DNA of 64,000 nt, from NCBI RefSeq assembly GCF_030145815.1, contig NZ_JAIXHL010000004.1:145507-209506 (forward strand), given 5' to 3'. Below, piece by piece: positions 50,704 through 61,089 of this stretch (position 1 is its first letter; every line of letters begins with the position of its first letter). The notes under the pieces were generated by a model. The model was not told where the DNA came from and ran no database searches. It was given only the letters and a program-made list of their open reading frames with translations. The position numbers and the translations under genes are program-made. This DNA is from Sphingomonas sp. (GTDB lineage Bacteria > Pseudomonadota > Alphaproteobacteria > Sphingomonadales > Sphingomonadaceae).

Positions 50704-52064
50704 TCCCGCTCACGACCCGCCGCATGCTAACCCTTGCGCTGCTGGCGGCAGCAGCGTCCCCGGCATTCGCCCAGAAAGGCGGAGGCTCGATCGGTCGCGG
50801 GGCGCCTGTCGACATCACCCAGCCGAGCGATCTTCAAATCGCCACCTGGTTCGATCGCGGCGACACCGAACGCGCCCTACAGGCCATCAGGCAGGCGACC
50901 GGTCAGCCCGCCAACGCACCGCTTGCGCCAGCCGCGATCGCCATGCTGCTCGATATCGCGTCGGTCGATCTTGGTCACGACCGCCCACCGATCGCGATCT
51001 ACCGCATTGCCTACGACGCAATGATGCACCCCGGATATAAGGATTTCGGCGGTCTGCTCGGGCGGCGCGGCCTGATCGTCATCTCGGCGCCCACCGTGCG
51101 GCTCATGCTGGCAACGGCGCTTCTTAATGAGGGCTATGCGGGCGAGGCAGAGCCGCATCTGCGCGCCTTGGCCGATCCGCACATGCAGAACGAAGCAATC
51201 TCGGCGCCGGGCTGGAGACCGGCCTTCCTGCTTGGCCTTGCACTCGAAGCGCTCGCACGGCCAGAGGAAGCCGAGCTCCTCTATCGCCGGTTGCTGGCAG
51301 GCTGCGCAGCGGGACCGTGCGACAAGATGTTCGCCGACCCGCTTGATGACGCAATGGTCCGCGTGCTGATCGCGCGCGGGCGGGCACAGGCGGCGGTCGA
51401 TTATGCGGCGGAACTGGTCGAACGCCCCGTCGCCGACGATCTGAACGACTTCCGGCCAATCAACCGATTCCTTCTGCTCGCGCGCGCCTTGGTGGCGGCT
51501 GGCGAGCCCGCGCGCGCTGAAGCGACCTTACGCCGGGCAATCGCGCTCGCCCCCGCCGCGCTCCAGCGCATCGAACCCCATTGGACCTATCACGGCGAGA
51601 ACGCCAGGCGACAGCTGGCCGACCTGCTGGAGACGACCGGACGGGCTGAGGCAGCAGAGCCCATCCGCCGCCAACAACGCGACGCCGTCGCCGCGTCAGC
51701 CGGCACCACCGTCGATGAATCGGCAATCCGGACCGCGACGCTCGCGCTGGCGCACAATCTCGCACTTCAACACAAGAGCGAAGCCTTCACGCTTTATGCC
51801 GCGCTGTGGTCGCGAACGGTCGCCTCCTATGGTGCAGCCACGCCGCAATCGCTGGAGGTCGCCGATCCCTTCGCGCGCGCACTGCTCCGCGCGGGTCGCG
51901 CTGGCGACGCCCTGCCCCCCGCCCGCGCCGCGCTCGCCGCACGCACGTCAAGCCGTTTCCTTGACGACGCAGCCAGCGTTGCACCGTCCGATACCGCGCG
52001 GGCCAATCGCCGTCGGCAAGCCGCCCGGCTAATGGTCGAGGCGGCGTGGAAGGCGAGCCGCTAG
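50700..52064 (+). CDS. Secreted TPR-like protein 2, paralogue of the previous gene
   Basis: A 454-aa protein with a signal peptide (MLTLALLAAAASPAFAQ). GTG 50700 overlaps the upstream stop (GTGA); ATG 50724 is an alternative that keeps the signal. The carboxyl half clearly matches protein 1 (PFARALLRAGRAGDALPPAR, ending RLMVEAAWKASR). Translational coupling suggests the two paralogues act together. Confidence 0.8.
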   Translation: MIPLTTRRMLTLALLAAAASPAFAQKGGGSIGRGAPVDITQPSDLQIATWFDRGDTERALQAIRQATGQPANAPLAPAAIAMLLDIASVDLGHDRPPIAIYRIAYDAMMHPGYKDFGGLLGRRGLIVISAPTVRLMLATALLNEGYAGEAEPHLRALADPHMQNEAISAPGWRPAFLLGLALEALARPEEAELLYRRLLAGCAAGPCDKMFADPLDDAMVRVLIARGRAQAAVDYAAELVERPVADDLNDFRPINRFLLLARALVAAGEPARAEATLRRAIALAPAALQRIEPHWTYHGENARRQLADLLETTGRAEAAEPIRRQQRDAVAASAGTTVDESAIRTATLALAHNLALQHKSEAFTLYAALWSRTVASYGAATPQSLEVADPFARALLRAGRAGDALPPARAALAARTSSRFLDDAASVAPSDTARANRRRQAARLMVEAAWKASR

Positions 52065-52071
52065 CTCCGGT

Positions 52072-53886
52072 TCACTTCACCCCCGCCACCCAATCGTCGA
52101 TCTTCTTCTCCAGCACCGGCATCGGCAGCGCGCCGGTGTCCAGCACGGCCGCATGGAAGCCGCGTGGATCGAACTTCGCGCCCAGCGCCGCTTTCGCCTT
52201 GGCCTTGGCCTTCAGGATGGTCAGCTGGCCGATCTTGTAGGCCAGTGCCTGGCCCGGCATTGCGATGTAACGCTCGACCTCGGCCACCGCGTCGGTGCGC
52301 GACATGGGCGAGTTGGTGACCATGTAATCGATCGCCTTCTCCCGGCTCCACCCCTTGGCGTGCAGCCCGCTATCGACCACCAGCCGCATCGCGCGCAGCA
52401 TCTCGTCGTTCAGGCCGCCCATGCGCTGATACGGCTCCACCGCGACGCCCAGCTCGGTGTAGAGCGTCTCGGCGTAGAGCGCCCAACCCTCGGCATAGGC
52501 GGTGTTGCCGCCGAAGCGCATGAAGGCGGGCAGCGCCGCATTCTCCTGCGCCAGGCTGATCTGGAAATGATGCCCCGGCGCGCCTTCGTGCAGGTACAGC
52601 GTCTCCATCCCCCAGGTGTAGCGCGTGGGCAGGTCGTAGGTGTTGAAGTAGAACACCCCCGGCCGCGATCCGTCCGGCGTTCCGGACGAATAGCTGCCCG
52701 CCGCATCGGTCTTTTCGCGATAGGCGGGGACCGGGCGGATCTCGAGCGGGGTCTTGGGGATCAGCGAGAATTGCTCAGCGATCCGCGCATCGACACGCTT
52801 GCCGATCGCCTCATATCCGGCACGCAGCGCATCGGCGCTTTCCGGCTGAAACCGCTTGTCGGTGCGCAGGTGCGTGAAGAACTCCTGCAACGTTCCCTTG
52901 AACCCGACCTTGGCCTTCTGCGCCTCCATCTCCGACAGGATGCGCTTGACCTCCGACAGCCCCAGGTCGTGCACATAATCGGCGGTCAGCGGCAGCGTCG
53001 TGTTGCTCTCGATCGCATAGGCATAAAGCGCCGCCCCACCCGGCAACGCCGACGTCCCGACACTGTCGCGCGCGGCGGGGAGATATTCGTTCGCCAGGAA
53101 GTCGCGGATCTTCTTGTGCGCGGGCACGATCACGTCGCGGACCTGCGCGGCATAGGCCGCCTTCAGCCGCGCCTGATCCGCCGCCGAAATGCCTTCGGGG
53201 AATTTCTTGACCGGGCCGTAGAAGACCGATTCCTCCACCCCCTGCGCGATCAGATTGTCGAACTGACCGATCATGTTGGTAACGACCAGCTTGGGCTGGA
53301 CGATCCCGCGCTGCATACCCTCGCGGAACAGGCCGATCACCCGGTCATAGGTCGCGGCATATTGGACGTTGCGCTTCAGGTTATTCTCGTAATCCGCAAC
53401 CGTCTTGAACGGAGCCGCGCCCTCGCCCGACGCAAAGCTGGGATAGAATGCCTGAAAGCCGGTGAAATGGTCGATCGGCAGATATTTGCTCACCGCCAAA
53501 ATCTTGTCGTCGAAGCCCTTCTGCGTGCGCAGCTGGTCGGCCTCGAACACGTCATAGGCGATTCTGTTGACCTTGGTCAGCTTCGCCCGGTCGATCGTGC
53601 GCAGCGCCGCCAGGTCCGCGGCGTTCGCCGCCTTCTCCGCCGCGATGAAGGCGTCCGTGTAGTATTCACCGAGTTGGTCGGCATAGCGCAGGTCGCCGCG
53701 GAACAGCGCCATCAGCGGCTGGCGCTTGAGCGACGCCTCGTCGCTGGCATGGAACAGCGCCTTGAGCTTCGCATCCTCCACCCCTTCGCCGGGCAGTGCC
53801 TCCGGGGCGGGCTGCAGCTGCGCGGCGGCTGGGAGGGCGGATACGCCCGCGAGGAGGGCGGCGAGAACAAGCGGAACAGCGCGCAT
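52072..53886 (-). CDS. DUF885-family exported metallopeptidase-like protein
   Basis: A 604-aa exported protein (signal LVLAALLAGVSALPAAAQ). The DUF885 core is visible with HEGAPGHHFQ (putative zinc ligands) in the carboxyl half, then YAEGWALYAE and a Glu-rich region. Family members act on peptides, probably as carboxypeptidase-like metalloenzymes. A near-perfect 24-bp palindrome (53906-53929) lies just upstream, pointing to specific repression or activation. Confidence 0.88.
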   Translation of the reverse strand: MRAVPLVLAALLAGVSALPAAAQLQPAPEALPGEGVEDAKLKALFHASDEASLKRQPLMALFRGDLRYADQLGEYYTDAFIAAEKAANAADLAALRTIDRAKLTKVNRIAYDVFEADQLRTQKGFDDKILAVSKYLPIDHFTGFQAFYPSFASGEGAAPFKTVADYENNLKRNVQYAATYDRVIGLFREGMQRGIVQPKLVVTNMIGQFDNLIAQGVEESVFYGPVKKFPEGISAADQARLKAAYAAQVRDVIVPAHKKIRDFLANEYLPAARDSVGTSALPGGAALYAYAIESNTTLPLTADYVHDLGLSEVKRILSEMEAQKAKVGFKGTLQEFFTHLRTDKRFQPESADALRAGYEAIGKRVDARIAEQFSLIPKTPLEIRPVPAYREKTDAAGSYSSGTPDGSRPGVFYFNTYDLPTRYTWGMETLYLHEGAPGHHFQISLAQENAALPAFMRFGGNTAYAEGWALYAETLYTELGVAVEPYQRMGGLNDEMLRAMRLVVDSGLHAKGWSREKAIDYMVTNSPMSRTDAVAEVERYIAMPGQALAYKIGQLTILKAKAKAKAALGAKFDPRGFHAAVLDTGALPMPVLEKKIDDWVAGVK

Positions 53887-53905
53887 CGGACATCCTTGGC
53901 GATTA

Positions 53906-53929
53906 GGTGTAATATCCGGACATTACACC
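53906..53929. promoter_or_regulatory. 24-bp palindrome GGTGTAAT-N8-ATTACACC upstream of the DUF885 gene
   Basis: Arms ggtgtaat and attacacc are perfect; the centre atccggac continues the symmetry (tccgga) with one mismatched pair. It sits 20-43 bp before the ATG at 53886, where a repressor would cover the promoter or start region. The regulator is not identified in the window. Confidence 0.75.
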
Positions 53930-54007
53930 CGCCCATCGCGCGCGCAAGGTTGCACCGCAATCGCGCAACCGACCCGCGCGATTGCCCATTTGTTAGGCAG
54001 TTGTTAA

Positions 54008-54514
<507 letters not shown>

Positions 54515-54642
54515 TCGCTCCGCAGCGCGCCGAATTGACGCACTGCAAAAATTTCACGAAGCTGCGCCGCAGCGCAATATGATTCTCCGCACCCGGGTCT
54601 GAACCGGGGCGGATCGGGACAAAACAGAAAGGGCTTGGTTCC

Positions 54643-56055
54643 ATGGCTAATACCGCCGCCGACATTCTGAAGATGGTCAAGGATCAGGAGATCGAATGGA
54701 TCGACCTGCGCTTCACCGACCCCAAGGGCAAGTGGCAGCACCTCACCATGGTCGCCAGCGTGCTGGGCGAGGATGAGCTGACCGACGGCCTGATGTTCGA
54801 CGGCTCGTCGATCGAAGGCTGGAAGGCGATCAACGAGTCGGACATGATCCTCAAGCCCGATCTGGACGCAGTCTGGACCGATCCGTTCTCGGCCACCCCG
54901 ATGCTGATCCTGGTGTGCGACATCGTCGAACCCTCGACCGGTGAGCTCTACGCCCGCGACCCGCGCTCGACCGCCAAGCGCTCGGAGGCGTATCTCCAGT
55001 CGCTCGGCATCGGCGACACCGTCTATGTCGGCCCGGAAGCCGAATTCTTCATGTTCGACGATGTCCGGTTCGAAAACAGCTATTCGACCAGCTATTATGC
55101 GATCGACGATGTCGAACTGCCCGGCAATTCGGGCAAGGAATATGAAAGCGGCAACCTCGGCCACCGTCCGCGTGCCAAGGGCGGTTACTTCCCCGTCGCG
55201 CCGGTCGACAGCGCGGTCGACATCCGCGGCGAGATGGTCTCGACCATGCTCGAAATGGGCCTGCCCTGCGACAAGCATCACCATGAGGTCGCTGCGGCGC
55301 AGCATGAGCTGGGTCTGACCTTCGGCACGCTGGTGCAGACCGCCGACCGCATGCAGATCTACAAGTACGTCGTGCATCAGGTCGCCCATGCCTATGGCAA
55401 GACCGCGACCTTCATGCCCAAGCCGATCAAGGAAGATAACGGCTCGGGCATGCACACCCATATGTCGATCTGGGACAAGGGCACGCCGCTGTTCGCGGGC
55501 AATGGCTATGCCGGCCTCAGCGACATGTGCCTCTACTTCATCGGCGGCGTGATCAAGCATGCCAAGGCCCTGAACGCCTTCACCAACCCGACCACCAACA
55601 GCTACAAGCGCCTGGTGCCGGGTTACGAAGCCCCGGTGCTGCTCGCTTATTCGAGCCGCAACCGCTCGGCCTCGTGCCGCATCCCCTACGGCGCGGGCAG
55701 CAAGGCAAAGCGCGTCGAATTCCGCTTCCCGGACGCGCTGGCCAACCCGTACCTTTGCTATGCGGCGCTGCTGATGGCCGGCCTCGACGGCATCCAGAAC
55801 AAGATCCATCCGGGCGACCCGATGGACAAGAACCTCTACGACCTGCCGCCGGAAGAGTTGAGCCTCGTCCCCACCGTGTGCGGCTCGCTGCGCGAAGCGC
55901 TCGACAGCCTCGAGGCGGACATGGACTTCCTGCTCAAGGGCGACGTGTTCAGCAAGGATCAGATCGAAGCCTATATCGAGCTGAAGCGCGCCGACGTCGC
56001 CCGCTGGGAAATGACGCCGTCGCCGGTCGAATACGACATGTACTACTCGGCCTAA
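54643..56055 (+). CDS. glnA: Type I glutamine synthetase
   Basis: A 470-aa [39 protein letters not shown], metal-binding [20 protein letters not shown] and the adenylylation-site Tyr in [11 protein letters not shown] near residue 400. Makes glutamine from glutamate, ammonia and ATP; activity is tuned by adenylylation under P-II control. Operon with glnB behind the sigma-54-type promoter. Confidence 0.98.
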   Translation: MANTAADILKMVKDQEIEWIDLRFTDPKGKWQHLTMVASVLGEDELTDGLMFDGSSIEGWKAINESDMILKPDLDAVWTDPFSATPMLILVCDIVEPSTGELYARDPRSTAKRSEAYLQSLGIGDTVYVGPEAEFFMFDDVRFENSYSTSYYAIDDVELPGNSGKEYESGNLGHRPRAKGGYFPVAPVDSAVDIRGEMVSTMLEMGLPCDKHHHEVAAAQHELGLTFGTLVQTADRMQIYKYVVHQVAHAYGKTATFMPKPIKEDNGSGMHTHMSIWDKGTPLFAGNGYAGLSDMCLYFIGGVIKHAKALNAFTNPTTNSYKRLVPGYEAPVLLAYSSRNRSASCRIPYGAGSKAKRVEFRFPDALANPYLCYAALLMAGLDGIQNKIHPGDPMDKNLYDLPPEELSLVPTVCGSLREALDSLEADMDFLLKGDVFSKDQIEAYIELKRADVARWEMTPSPVEYDMYYSA

Positions 56056-56101
56056 GTGCCGATCTTCGTCGCCGCTTCGGGGGAGGCGGCGCCGGACAGC
56101 A

Positions 56102-56131
56102 ACGCCCGGGTCGAAAGGCCCGGGCGTTTTT
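56102..56131 (+). terminator. Intrinsic terminator of glnB-glnA
   Basis: Stem acgcccggg / cccgggcgt with loop tcgaaagg and a T run to 56131, starting about 47 bp after glnA. Confidence 0.93.
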
Positions 56132-56241
56132 CGTGGTGACGCGGGACGACCCGCCGAATTTCGTTTCGCATGACGATCATTTGCAGCATGATCGATCCAA
56201 AGGAGGGGCGCGATGCCCGCCCGCTCAAGTTGGAGACGATG

Positions 56242-56571
56242 ATGTCAGATCCGAAGCTGCCAATCCCGCCGCTCCCCGACGCGCTTGCCGGGATCAACAC
56301 ACAGGTTCCGAACGACATCCCCGGCATCCAGCCGCACGCGCTGGCCGATGTCGCCGCTCAATCCGCACATCAAACTGCGATTGAGGCCGCGAGCTTCACG
56401 ATGCAGCCCAGTATCGCGGTGTCCTTCCGCACGATGGGGATTGAGACGACATATTTCACCCCCGACGCGGAGGGTCACGTGCGGGTAGAGGTCAACGCCC
56501 TCGGCGGGCCCGCCACTCCTGCGGCCACCCCAAGTCCGAATCCCAAGACGCCAAAGGGACCCAAGCGCTGA
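56242..56571 (+). CDS. Small Pro-rich protein, unknown function
   Basis: About 109 aa from ATG 56242, chosen because TTGGAG lies just upstream; an in-frame ATG at 56170 would give 133 aa. Pro-rich amino end (DPKLPIPPLPDALAGINTQV), a middle with aromatic residues (FRTMGIETTYFTPDAEGHVR) and a basic Pro-rich tail (PNPKTPKGPKR). No signal peptide or family recognised. Confidence 0.5.
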   Translation: MSDPKLPIPPLPDALAGINTQVPNDIPGIQPHALADVAAQSAHQTAIEAASFTMQPSIAVSFRTMGIETTYFTPDAEGHVRVEVNALGGPATPAATPSPNPKTPKGPKR

Positions 56572-56630
56572 CGGCATGCCGACCACCAAAGCGGTCGCCA
56601 ACGCTTCTTGCCGCGTTACCTCTGCGCAAC

Positions 56631-56657
56631 GTCACGAAAGAGTCATCGTTACGCCAC
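56631..56657 (+). promoter_or_regulatory. Candidate PHO box upstream of the TonB receptor/phytase operon
   Basis: Three pentamers with exact 11-bp phasing: GTCAC at 56631, GTCAT at 56642 and GCCAC at 56653. PhoB binds 7-bp repeats ending GTCA(T/C) at 11-bp spacing, so the phasing and cores fit although the outer bases differ. The site lies about 77-103 bp before the receptor ATG at 56734. A phytase operon is a plausible phosphate-starvation target. Confidence 0.5.
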
Positions 56658-56733
56658 CGTCCTGAAACGCAAATCACGCGGAACTGACACGCCCGTCACC
56701 TAGGCGCGCCCTCGACTCATCTCGGGGGACACA

Positions 56734-59076
56734 ATGAAATCGATTCTCACGTCGCTGGCGGGTGCCAGCATCGCCACCATCGCGCTCGCGACGGCAGCGC
56801 CCGCGCTGGCGCAGGACGCCCCCGCCGCCGCTGACGACGGCATCGAGACCGCCGAGGAAATCGTGGTCAAGGGCACCATCGCCTATCGCAACCGCAGCGA
56901 AGGCGCCGAGCCCGAGCTGGTCTATGACCAGGACTTCTTCCAGCGCTTCGAACCGCTGACCGCGGGTGACGCCCTCAAGCGCGTCCCGTCGGTGACCTTC
57001 CTGTCCGACGTGATCGAGAGCGACGGCGCCCGCCTGCGCGGCCTCGACCCCGGCTACACTCAGATCCTGATCAACGGCGAAAAGGTGCCCGGCACCAACG
57101 CCGACCGCAGCTTCTTCCTCGACCGCATCCCGGCCGAACTGGTCAAGCAGGTCGAGATCGTCCGCTCCTCCTCCGCCCGCCGCACCGGCGACGCGGTCGC
57201 GGGCACGCTCAACATCGTGCTGCGTGACGGCTATCAGCTCGACGGCGGTTACATCCGCGGCGGCGCGCTCTACTTCGACGACGGCAAGGTCAAGCCGAGC
57301 ATCGGCGCAGTGTTCGGCACGGAAGTCGGCCCGGGCCGCCTGCTGATCGGCGCGAACCTTCAGGGCCGCTACAACCCCAAGAAGAAGTTCAGCCTGCGCT
57401 ACGGCGACTCGCCCGAGAATGATCCGAACTACGCGACCAACGAATTCGACAATCGCCAGGACCAGTCGGACGTCCGCAACGGCACCGACTATGCGCTCAA
57501 CGCCAGCTATTCGATCGACACCGAAACCACCGATTTCGAACTGTCGGGCTTCTGGGTCCACACCGACCGGCTCGAAACCGAGCGGTCGTTCGACTACAGC
57601 ACCGAAACCGGCTCGCGCGGCTCGGTCCGCAACGGCGCGGGCGGCAACCTGCAGGCCGACAATTCCAACATCAACAACATCATCCAGTACAACTACAGCC
57701 TCGCCGCCAAGCTCAGCCATGAATGGGCCGCGGGCGAGACCAAGCTCAAGGCCGGCTTCGCCAAGTTCATCGACGACCAGTGGGAAACCGAAAACGAGAT
57801 CGAGTTCGACCGTTCGGCCCCGCGCTTCACCGGTGACCGCTTCGACACGCGCATCGTCGACAAGGAGCTGTCGTTCGGGCTGGAGCACAAGGTGCCCGCC
57901 GGTGAAGGCTTCGATATCGTGTTCGGCGGCTTCTATCAGGACAAGGACCGCGACACCCGGATCGTCGAAGCGACGCGCCAGCGCTTCAACATGGCCACCT
58001 CGCTCCACACCGGCTACAGCCAGTTCTCGGGCAGCCCCGAGAGCTTCGTCGGTGAGTTCACCGGCTTTGCCCCGATCCTCGGCGGCTTCAGCACGATCGA
58101 GGAACAGCGCAAGGATCTGTTCGCGCTGGTCGAGGGCAAGTCGGGCGCGATCAAGTGGGAAGTCGGCGTGCGTTGGGAAAACACCAATGTCGCGATCCGC
58201 GACCTGACGCCGGGCGGCGCCAGCATCGACACCGACTACAACCATCTCCTGCCCAGCGCCTCGGCCAAGATCGAGCTGGGCGATGGTCGCGTGACCATCT
58301 CGGGCGCGCGCACCGTGCGCCGTCCGCGCTTCGATGACGCGTCGCCGGTCCTGCTTGAGGAAGAACTGGGCGACAACGACTTCCTCGGCAATCCGCTGCT
58401 CAAGCCGGAATCGGCGTGGGGCGCGGACCTGGGCTATGAGCATCGCCTCGGCCGCACCGGCGTGATCGGCGTCAACATCTTCTACCGCAGCATCAGCGAC
58501 CTGATCGAGCTGGCCAACACCGGCGTCCCCGGCGCTGCCGACGATCCCACGGGCGACCGCACCTGGGTCTATCAGCCGCGCAACACCGGCGACGGCACGG
58601 TCTATGGCGTCGAATTCGACGTTTCAACCAGCCTCGGCTTCCTCGGCCTCCCCGACACCGGCGTGTTCGGTAACCTCTCGCTGCTCGAAAGCGACATCAC
58701 CGACGAGCTGGGCGAGCGCCGCTTCAACGGCCAGTCGAACATCGTGTATAATTTCGGCTTCATCCAGGACATCCCCAGCTTCGGCGCGGCGTTCGGTGCG
58801 ACCTATCGCAAGCAGGGTGCGGCCTATGACCGCTTCGTCGCCGAAGAAGTGCGCACCACCTATGGCGCGGACCTCGAAATCTTCGTCGAAAAACGCTTCG
58901 GCAAGCGCTTCACCATCCGCGCGGTCGGGTCCAACCTGCTCGACGGGGCCAAGGCGGAGAGCTTCAACAAGTTCAACACGACGCAGGACCAGATCGACCG
59001 CAATTTCGACGAATATGAGCTGGAGCGCGAGACCGCTGGTCCGGTGTTCCAGGTCATGGCACGTCTGGCCTTCTGA
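56734..59076 (+). CDS. TonB-dependent outer-membrane receptor
   Basis: A 780-aa receptor: signal peptide ending AAPALAQ, a plug domain (PLTAGDALKRVPSVTFLSDV, GLDPGYTQILINGEKVPG, then IPAELVKQVEIVRSSSARRT) and a beta-barrel ending with an aromatic terminal strand (FQVMARLAF). TonB-box-like residues precede the plug (EEIVVKG). The phytase gene follows after two bases, so it probably imports phytate, its lower phosphates, or a related phosphorylated ligand. Confidence 0.93.
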   Translation: MKSILTSLAGASIATIALATAAPALAQDAPAAADDGIETAEEIVVKGTIAYRNRSEGAEPELVYDQDFFQRFEPLTAGDALKRVPSVTFLSDVIESDGARLRGLDPGYTQILINGEKVPGTNADRSFFLDRIPAELVKQVEIVRSSSARRTGDAVAGTLNIVLRDGYQLDGGYIRGGALYFDDGKVKPSIGAVFGTEVGPGRLLIGANLQGRYNPKKKFSLRYGDSPENDPNYATNEFDNRQDQSDVRNGTDYALNASYSIDTETTDFELSGFWVHTDRLETERSFDYSTETGSRGSVRNGAGGNLQADNSNINNIIQYNYSLAAKLSHEWAAGETKLKAGFAKFIDDQWETENEIEFDRSAPRFTGDRFDTRIVDKELSFGLEHKVPAGEGFDIVFGGFYQDKDRDTRIVEATRQRFNMATSLHTGYSQFSGSPESFVGEFTGFAPILGGFSTIEEQRKDLFALVEGKSGAIKWEVGVRWENTNVAIRDLTPGGASIDTDYNHLLPSASAKIELGDGRVTISGARTVRRPRFDDASPVLLEEELGDNDFLGNPLLKPESAWGADLGYEHRLGRTGVIGVNIFYRSISDLIELANTGVPGAADDPTGDRTWVYQPRNTGDGTVYGVEFDVSTSLGFLGLPDTGVFGNLSLLESDITDELGERRFNGQSNIVYNFGFIQDIPSFGAAFGATYRKQGAAYDRFVAEEVRTTYGADLEIFVEKRFGKRFTIRAVGSNLLDGAKAESFNKFNTTQDQIDRNFDEYELERETAGPVFQVMARLAF

Positions 59077-59078
59077 TC

Positions 59079-60128
59079 ATGATCAAGCACCTCACCCTCG
59101 CCCTGCTGCCGCTGCTGGCAGCAGGCTGTGCAACCACCGGGCGTGAACTCCCGGTGGTCCCCACCACCCCCGCCGCCAGCGTGCAGGCGCGCGGAGAGAC
59201 CGATGCGGTCGGCACGTCCAATGCCGATGCGGCGGACGATCCCGCAATCTGGCGCAACCCGGCGGACCCCGCCGCCAGCCTGATCGTCGGCACCGACAAG
59301 AAGGCCGGCCTTCACGTCTATGACCTGACCGGCAAGGACCGGTTCTTCATCGACGCGGGTCAGGTCAACAATGTCGACCTCAAGGACATGGGGCCGCTCG
59401 GCATCATCGTCGCGGCAAGCGACCGCAACGACCGCAAGAACGCCAAACTCGCGCTGTTCCGCCTCGACACCGCAGCGGTGAAGCTCATCCCGCTCGGCAC
59501 CGTCCCGGTCGGCGCAGGCGAAGCCTATGGCGTCTGCCTGATGGCCAGCGGCGGCACGCTGCACGCGTTCAACGTGATCAAAGACGGCACGATCCGCCAA
59601 GTCGCGCTCGACCTGTCAGGCGCGGCCCCCACCGGCACCATCGTCCGCACGATGAAGCTCGCCACCCAGTCCGAAGGCTGCGCCGCCGACGACCGCACGG
59701 GCCGCCTCTATGTCGGCGAAGAGAATGTCGGGCTGTGGCGCTTCGACGCGCGCGCCGATGGCCCGGTCGCGGGCACGCTGATCGCGCCCGCCGACGGACA
59801 AAAGCTGGTGATCGATGTCGAGGGCGTGACCCTAGCGCCGGAAGGCACCGGCAATGGCGGCTATGTGATCGTCTCCAGCCAGAGCGACCACGCCTACACC
59901 GTCTATCGCCTGTCCGACGACTCCTATGTCGGTCGCTTCCGGATCGCCGCGGGCAGCACCATTGGCGCTACGGAAGAAACCGACGGGATCGACTTCGCTC
60001 CCGGCGATTTCGGTCCCAACTATCCCGGCGGCCTGTTCGTGGCGCAGGACGGCTACAACCCGCCCAAGGCCCAGAACTTCAAATATGTCGCCTGGGCGGA
60101 CATCAAGGCGGCGTTGGGAATCCAATAA
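59079..60128 (+). CDS. Beta-propeller 3-phytase, lipoprotein
   Basis: A 349-aa beta-propeller phytase: lipobox LLAAGC (near residue 17), then ADAADDPAIWRNP, LIVGTDKKAGLHVYDLTGK, and NNVDLKDM, EGCAADDRTGRLYVGEENVG and EETDGIDF, acidic clusters typical of the calcium-dependent BPPhy active site. It releases phosphate from phytate at the cell surface. TonB receptor-BPPhy operons are a known proteobacterial arrangement. Starts two bases after the receptor stop. Confidence 0.92.
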   Translation: MIKHLTLALLPLLAAGCATTGRELPVVPTTPAASVQARGETDAVGTSNADAADDPAIWRNPADPAASLIVGTDKKAGLHVYDLTGKDRFFIDAGQVNNVDLKDMGPLGIIVAASDRNDRKNAKLALFRLDTAAVKLIPLGTVPVGAGEAYGVCLMASGGTLHAFNVIKDGTIRQVALDLSGAAPTGTIVRTMKLATQSEGCAADDRTGRLYVGEENVGLWRFDARADGPVAGTLIAPADGQKLVIDVEGVTLAPEGTGNGGYVIVSSQSDHAYTVYRLSDDSYVGRFRIAAGSTIGATEETDGIDFAPGDFGPNYPGGLFVAQDGYNPPKAQNFKYVAWADIKAALGIQ

Positions 60129-60168
60129 GGTTACGGCCGCGCGCGCCTTCGGGTCGCGCGGCCAAATC

Positions 60169-60969
60169 CTACTCCGTTGTCCAGTCGCTCAGGTCCGCCG
60201 TCTCGAGCGTTGCCCGCAGCGCCGGATAATCATGGTCGATCACCGCAAGCGTCTTGCGGAATACCCCGCGCAAATAGTCTTTCAGCTCGGCTTCGGCATC
60301 CGCCGCCTCGGCCCCCGCCATCCGCACAAAAATGGCCAGCGCCGCCGTCAACGCCTCCTCGCTCAGATAGCCCTGCCGCCGCATTTCCCAGCCCTGCTCG
60401 CCATCCCGGTGAAACTGCGCGAAATTCTTCGCGCCATTGGCCATGAACACGCCAAAGCCCAGGAACACCGCCGCGACATCGGTGGCATGTTCCTCCAGCG
60501 CCGCGCCGCCCGGCGGCATGCTGCCATCGGCGTGGATCAGATAGTGCGACAGCTCATGCGCGAAGGTCGCGACGAGATCGGCCGGTCGCGCGAGCGCGGA
60601 GGGGTTGTAGGTGATGACGACCTGCTCGCCATCATGGCCGAACGTCCCGCCCGGCGGGCTGTAGTCGTGCTTCAGCGCATGGCCCGGCGCGACCCAGGTC
60701 TCGCGCTCCTCCTCGCCCGGCACCAGCGCGCACTCCCACGCCGCCATGCCGGCATGTGCGCGCACCTGCTCGAACAGCTCAATCGCGCGGTCATGCCCCT
60801 CTGCCGCGCTGGGTGGGAAGAAATCGCGCGTCGGCAGGATCAGCACCGCCTCCCGATACGCCTTGTCGCGATCGACCGTCTGGATCAGCCAGGCAAAGGT
60901 GGCGAGCAGCCATTCGAACTCATCGCGGTCGATCGGCAGCTTCGGCCCAAACCATCGAAACATCGGCAC
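60169..60969 (-). CDS. HExxH-containing protein, unknown function
   Basis: A 266-aa protein with TFAHELSHYLIHADGSM, a zinc-peptidase-like HExxH with a nearby His, and an acidic downstream ALEEHATDVAAVFLGFGVFM that could supply the third ligand. No signal peptide. It resembles minimal zincin-fold proteins of unknown role. An in-frame second ATG two codons on (M-F-R-W-F) could be the start. It is convergent with the phytase gene. Confidence 0.65.
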   Translation of the reverse strand: MPMFRWFGPKLPIDRDEFEWLLATFAWLIQTVDRDKAYREAVLILPTRDFFPPSAAEGHDRAIELFEQVRAHAGMAAWECALVPGEEERETWVAPGHALKHDYSPPGGTFGHDGEQVVITYNPSALARPADLVATFAHELSHYLIHADGSMPPGGAALEEHATDVAAVFLGFGVFMANGAKNFAQFHRDGEQGWEMRRQGYLSEEALTAALAIFVRMAGAEAADAEAELKDYLRGVFRKTLAVIDHDYPALRATLETADLSDWTTE

Positions 60970-61089
60970 CCCCGCGCACCGATCTAACGCGCGCGCGGGC
61001 AGTTACCATCCTGTTTGGAGGCAATTTCATCCAAAATGAAGTATTGGCCCGGCCTTGCCGTGCGCAGCCCAAGCGGCTTTACTGGCAAC

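Noticed and set aside
56674..58443. 589-aa open frame antisense to the TonB receptor gene
   Set aside because: It is a shadow of the receptor's codon usage; no motifs and no start signal.
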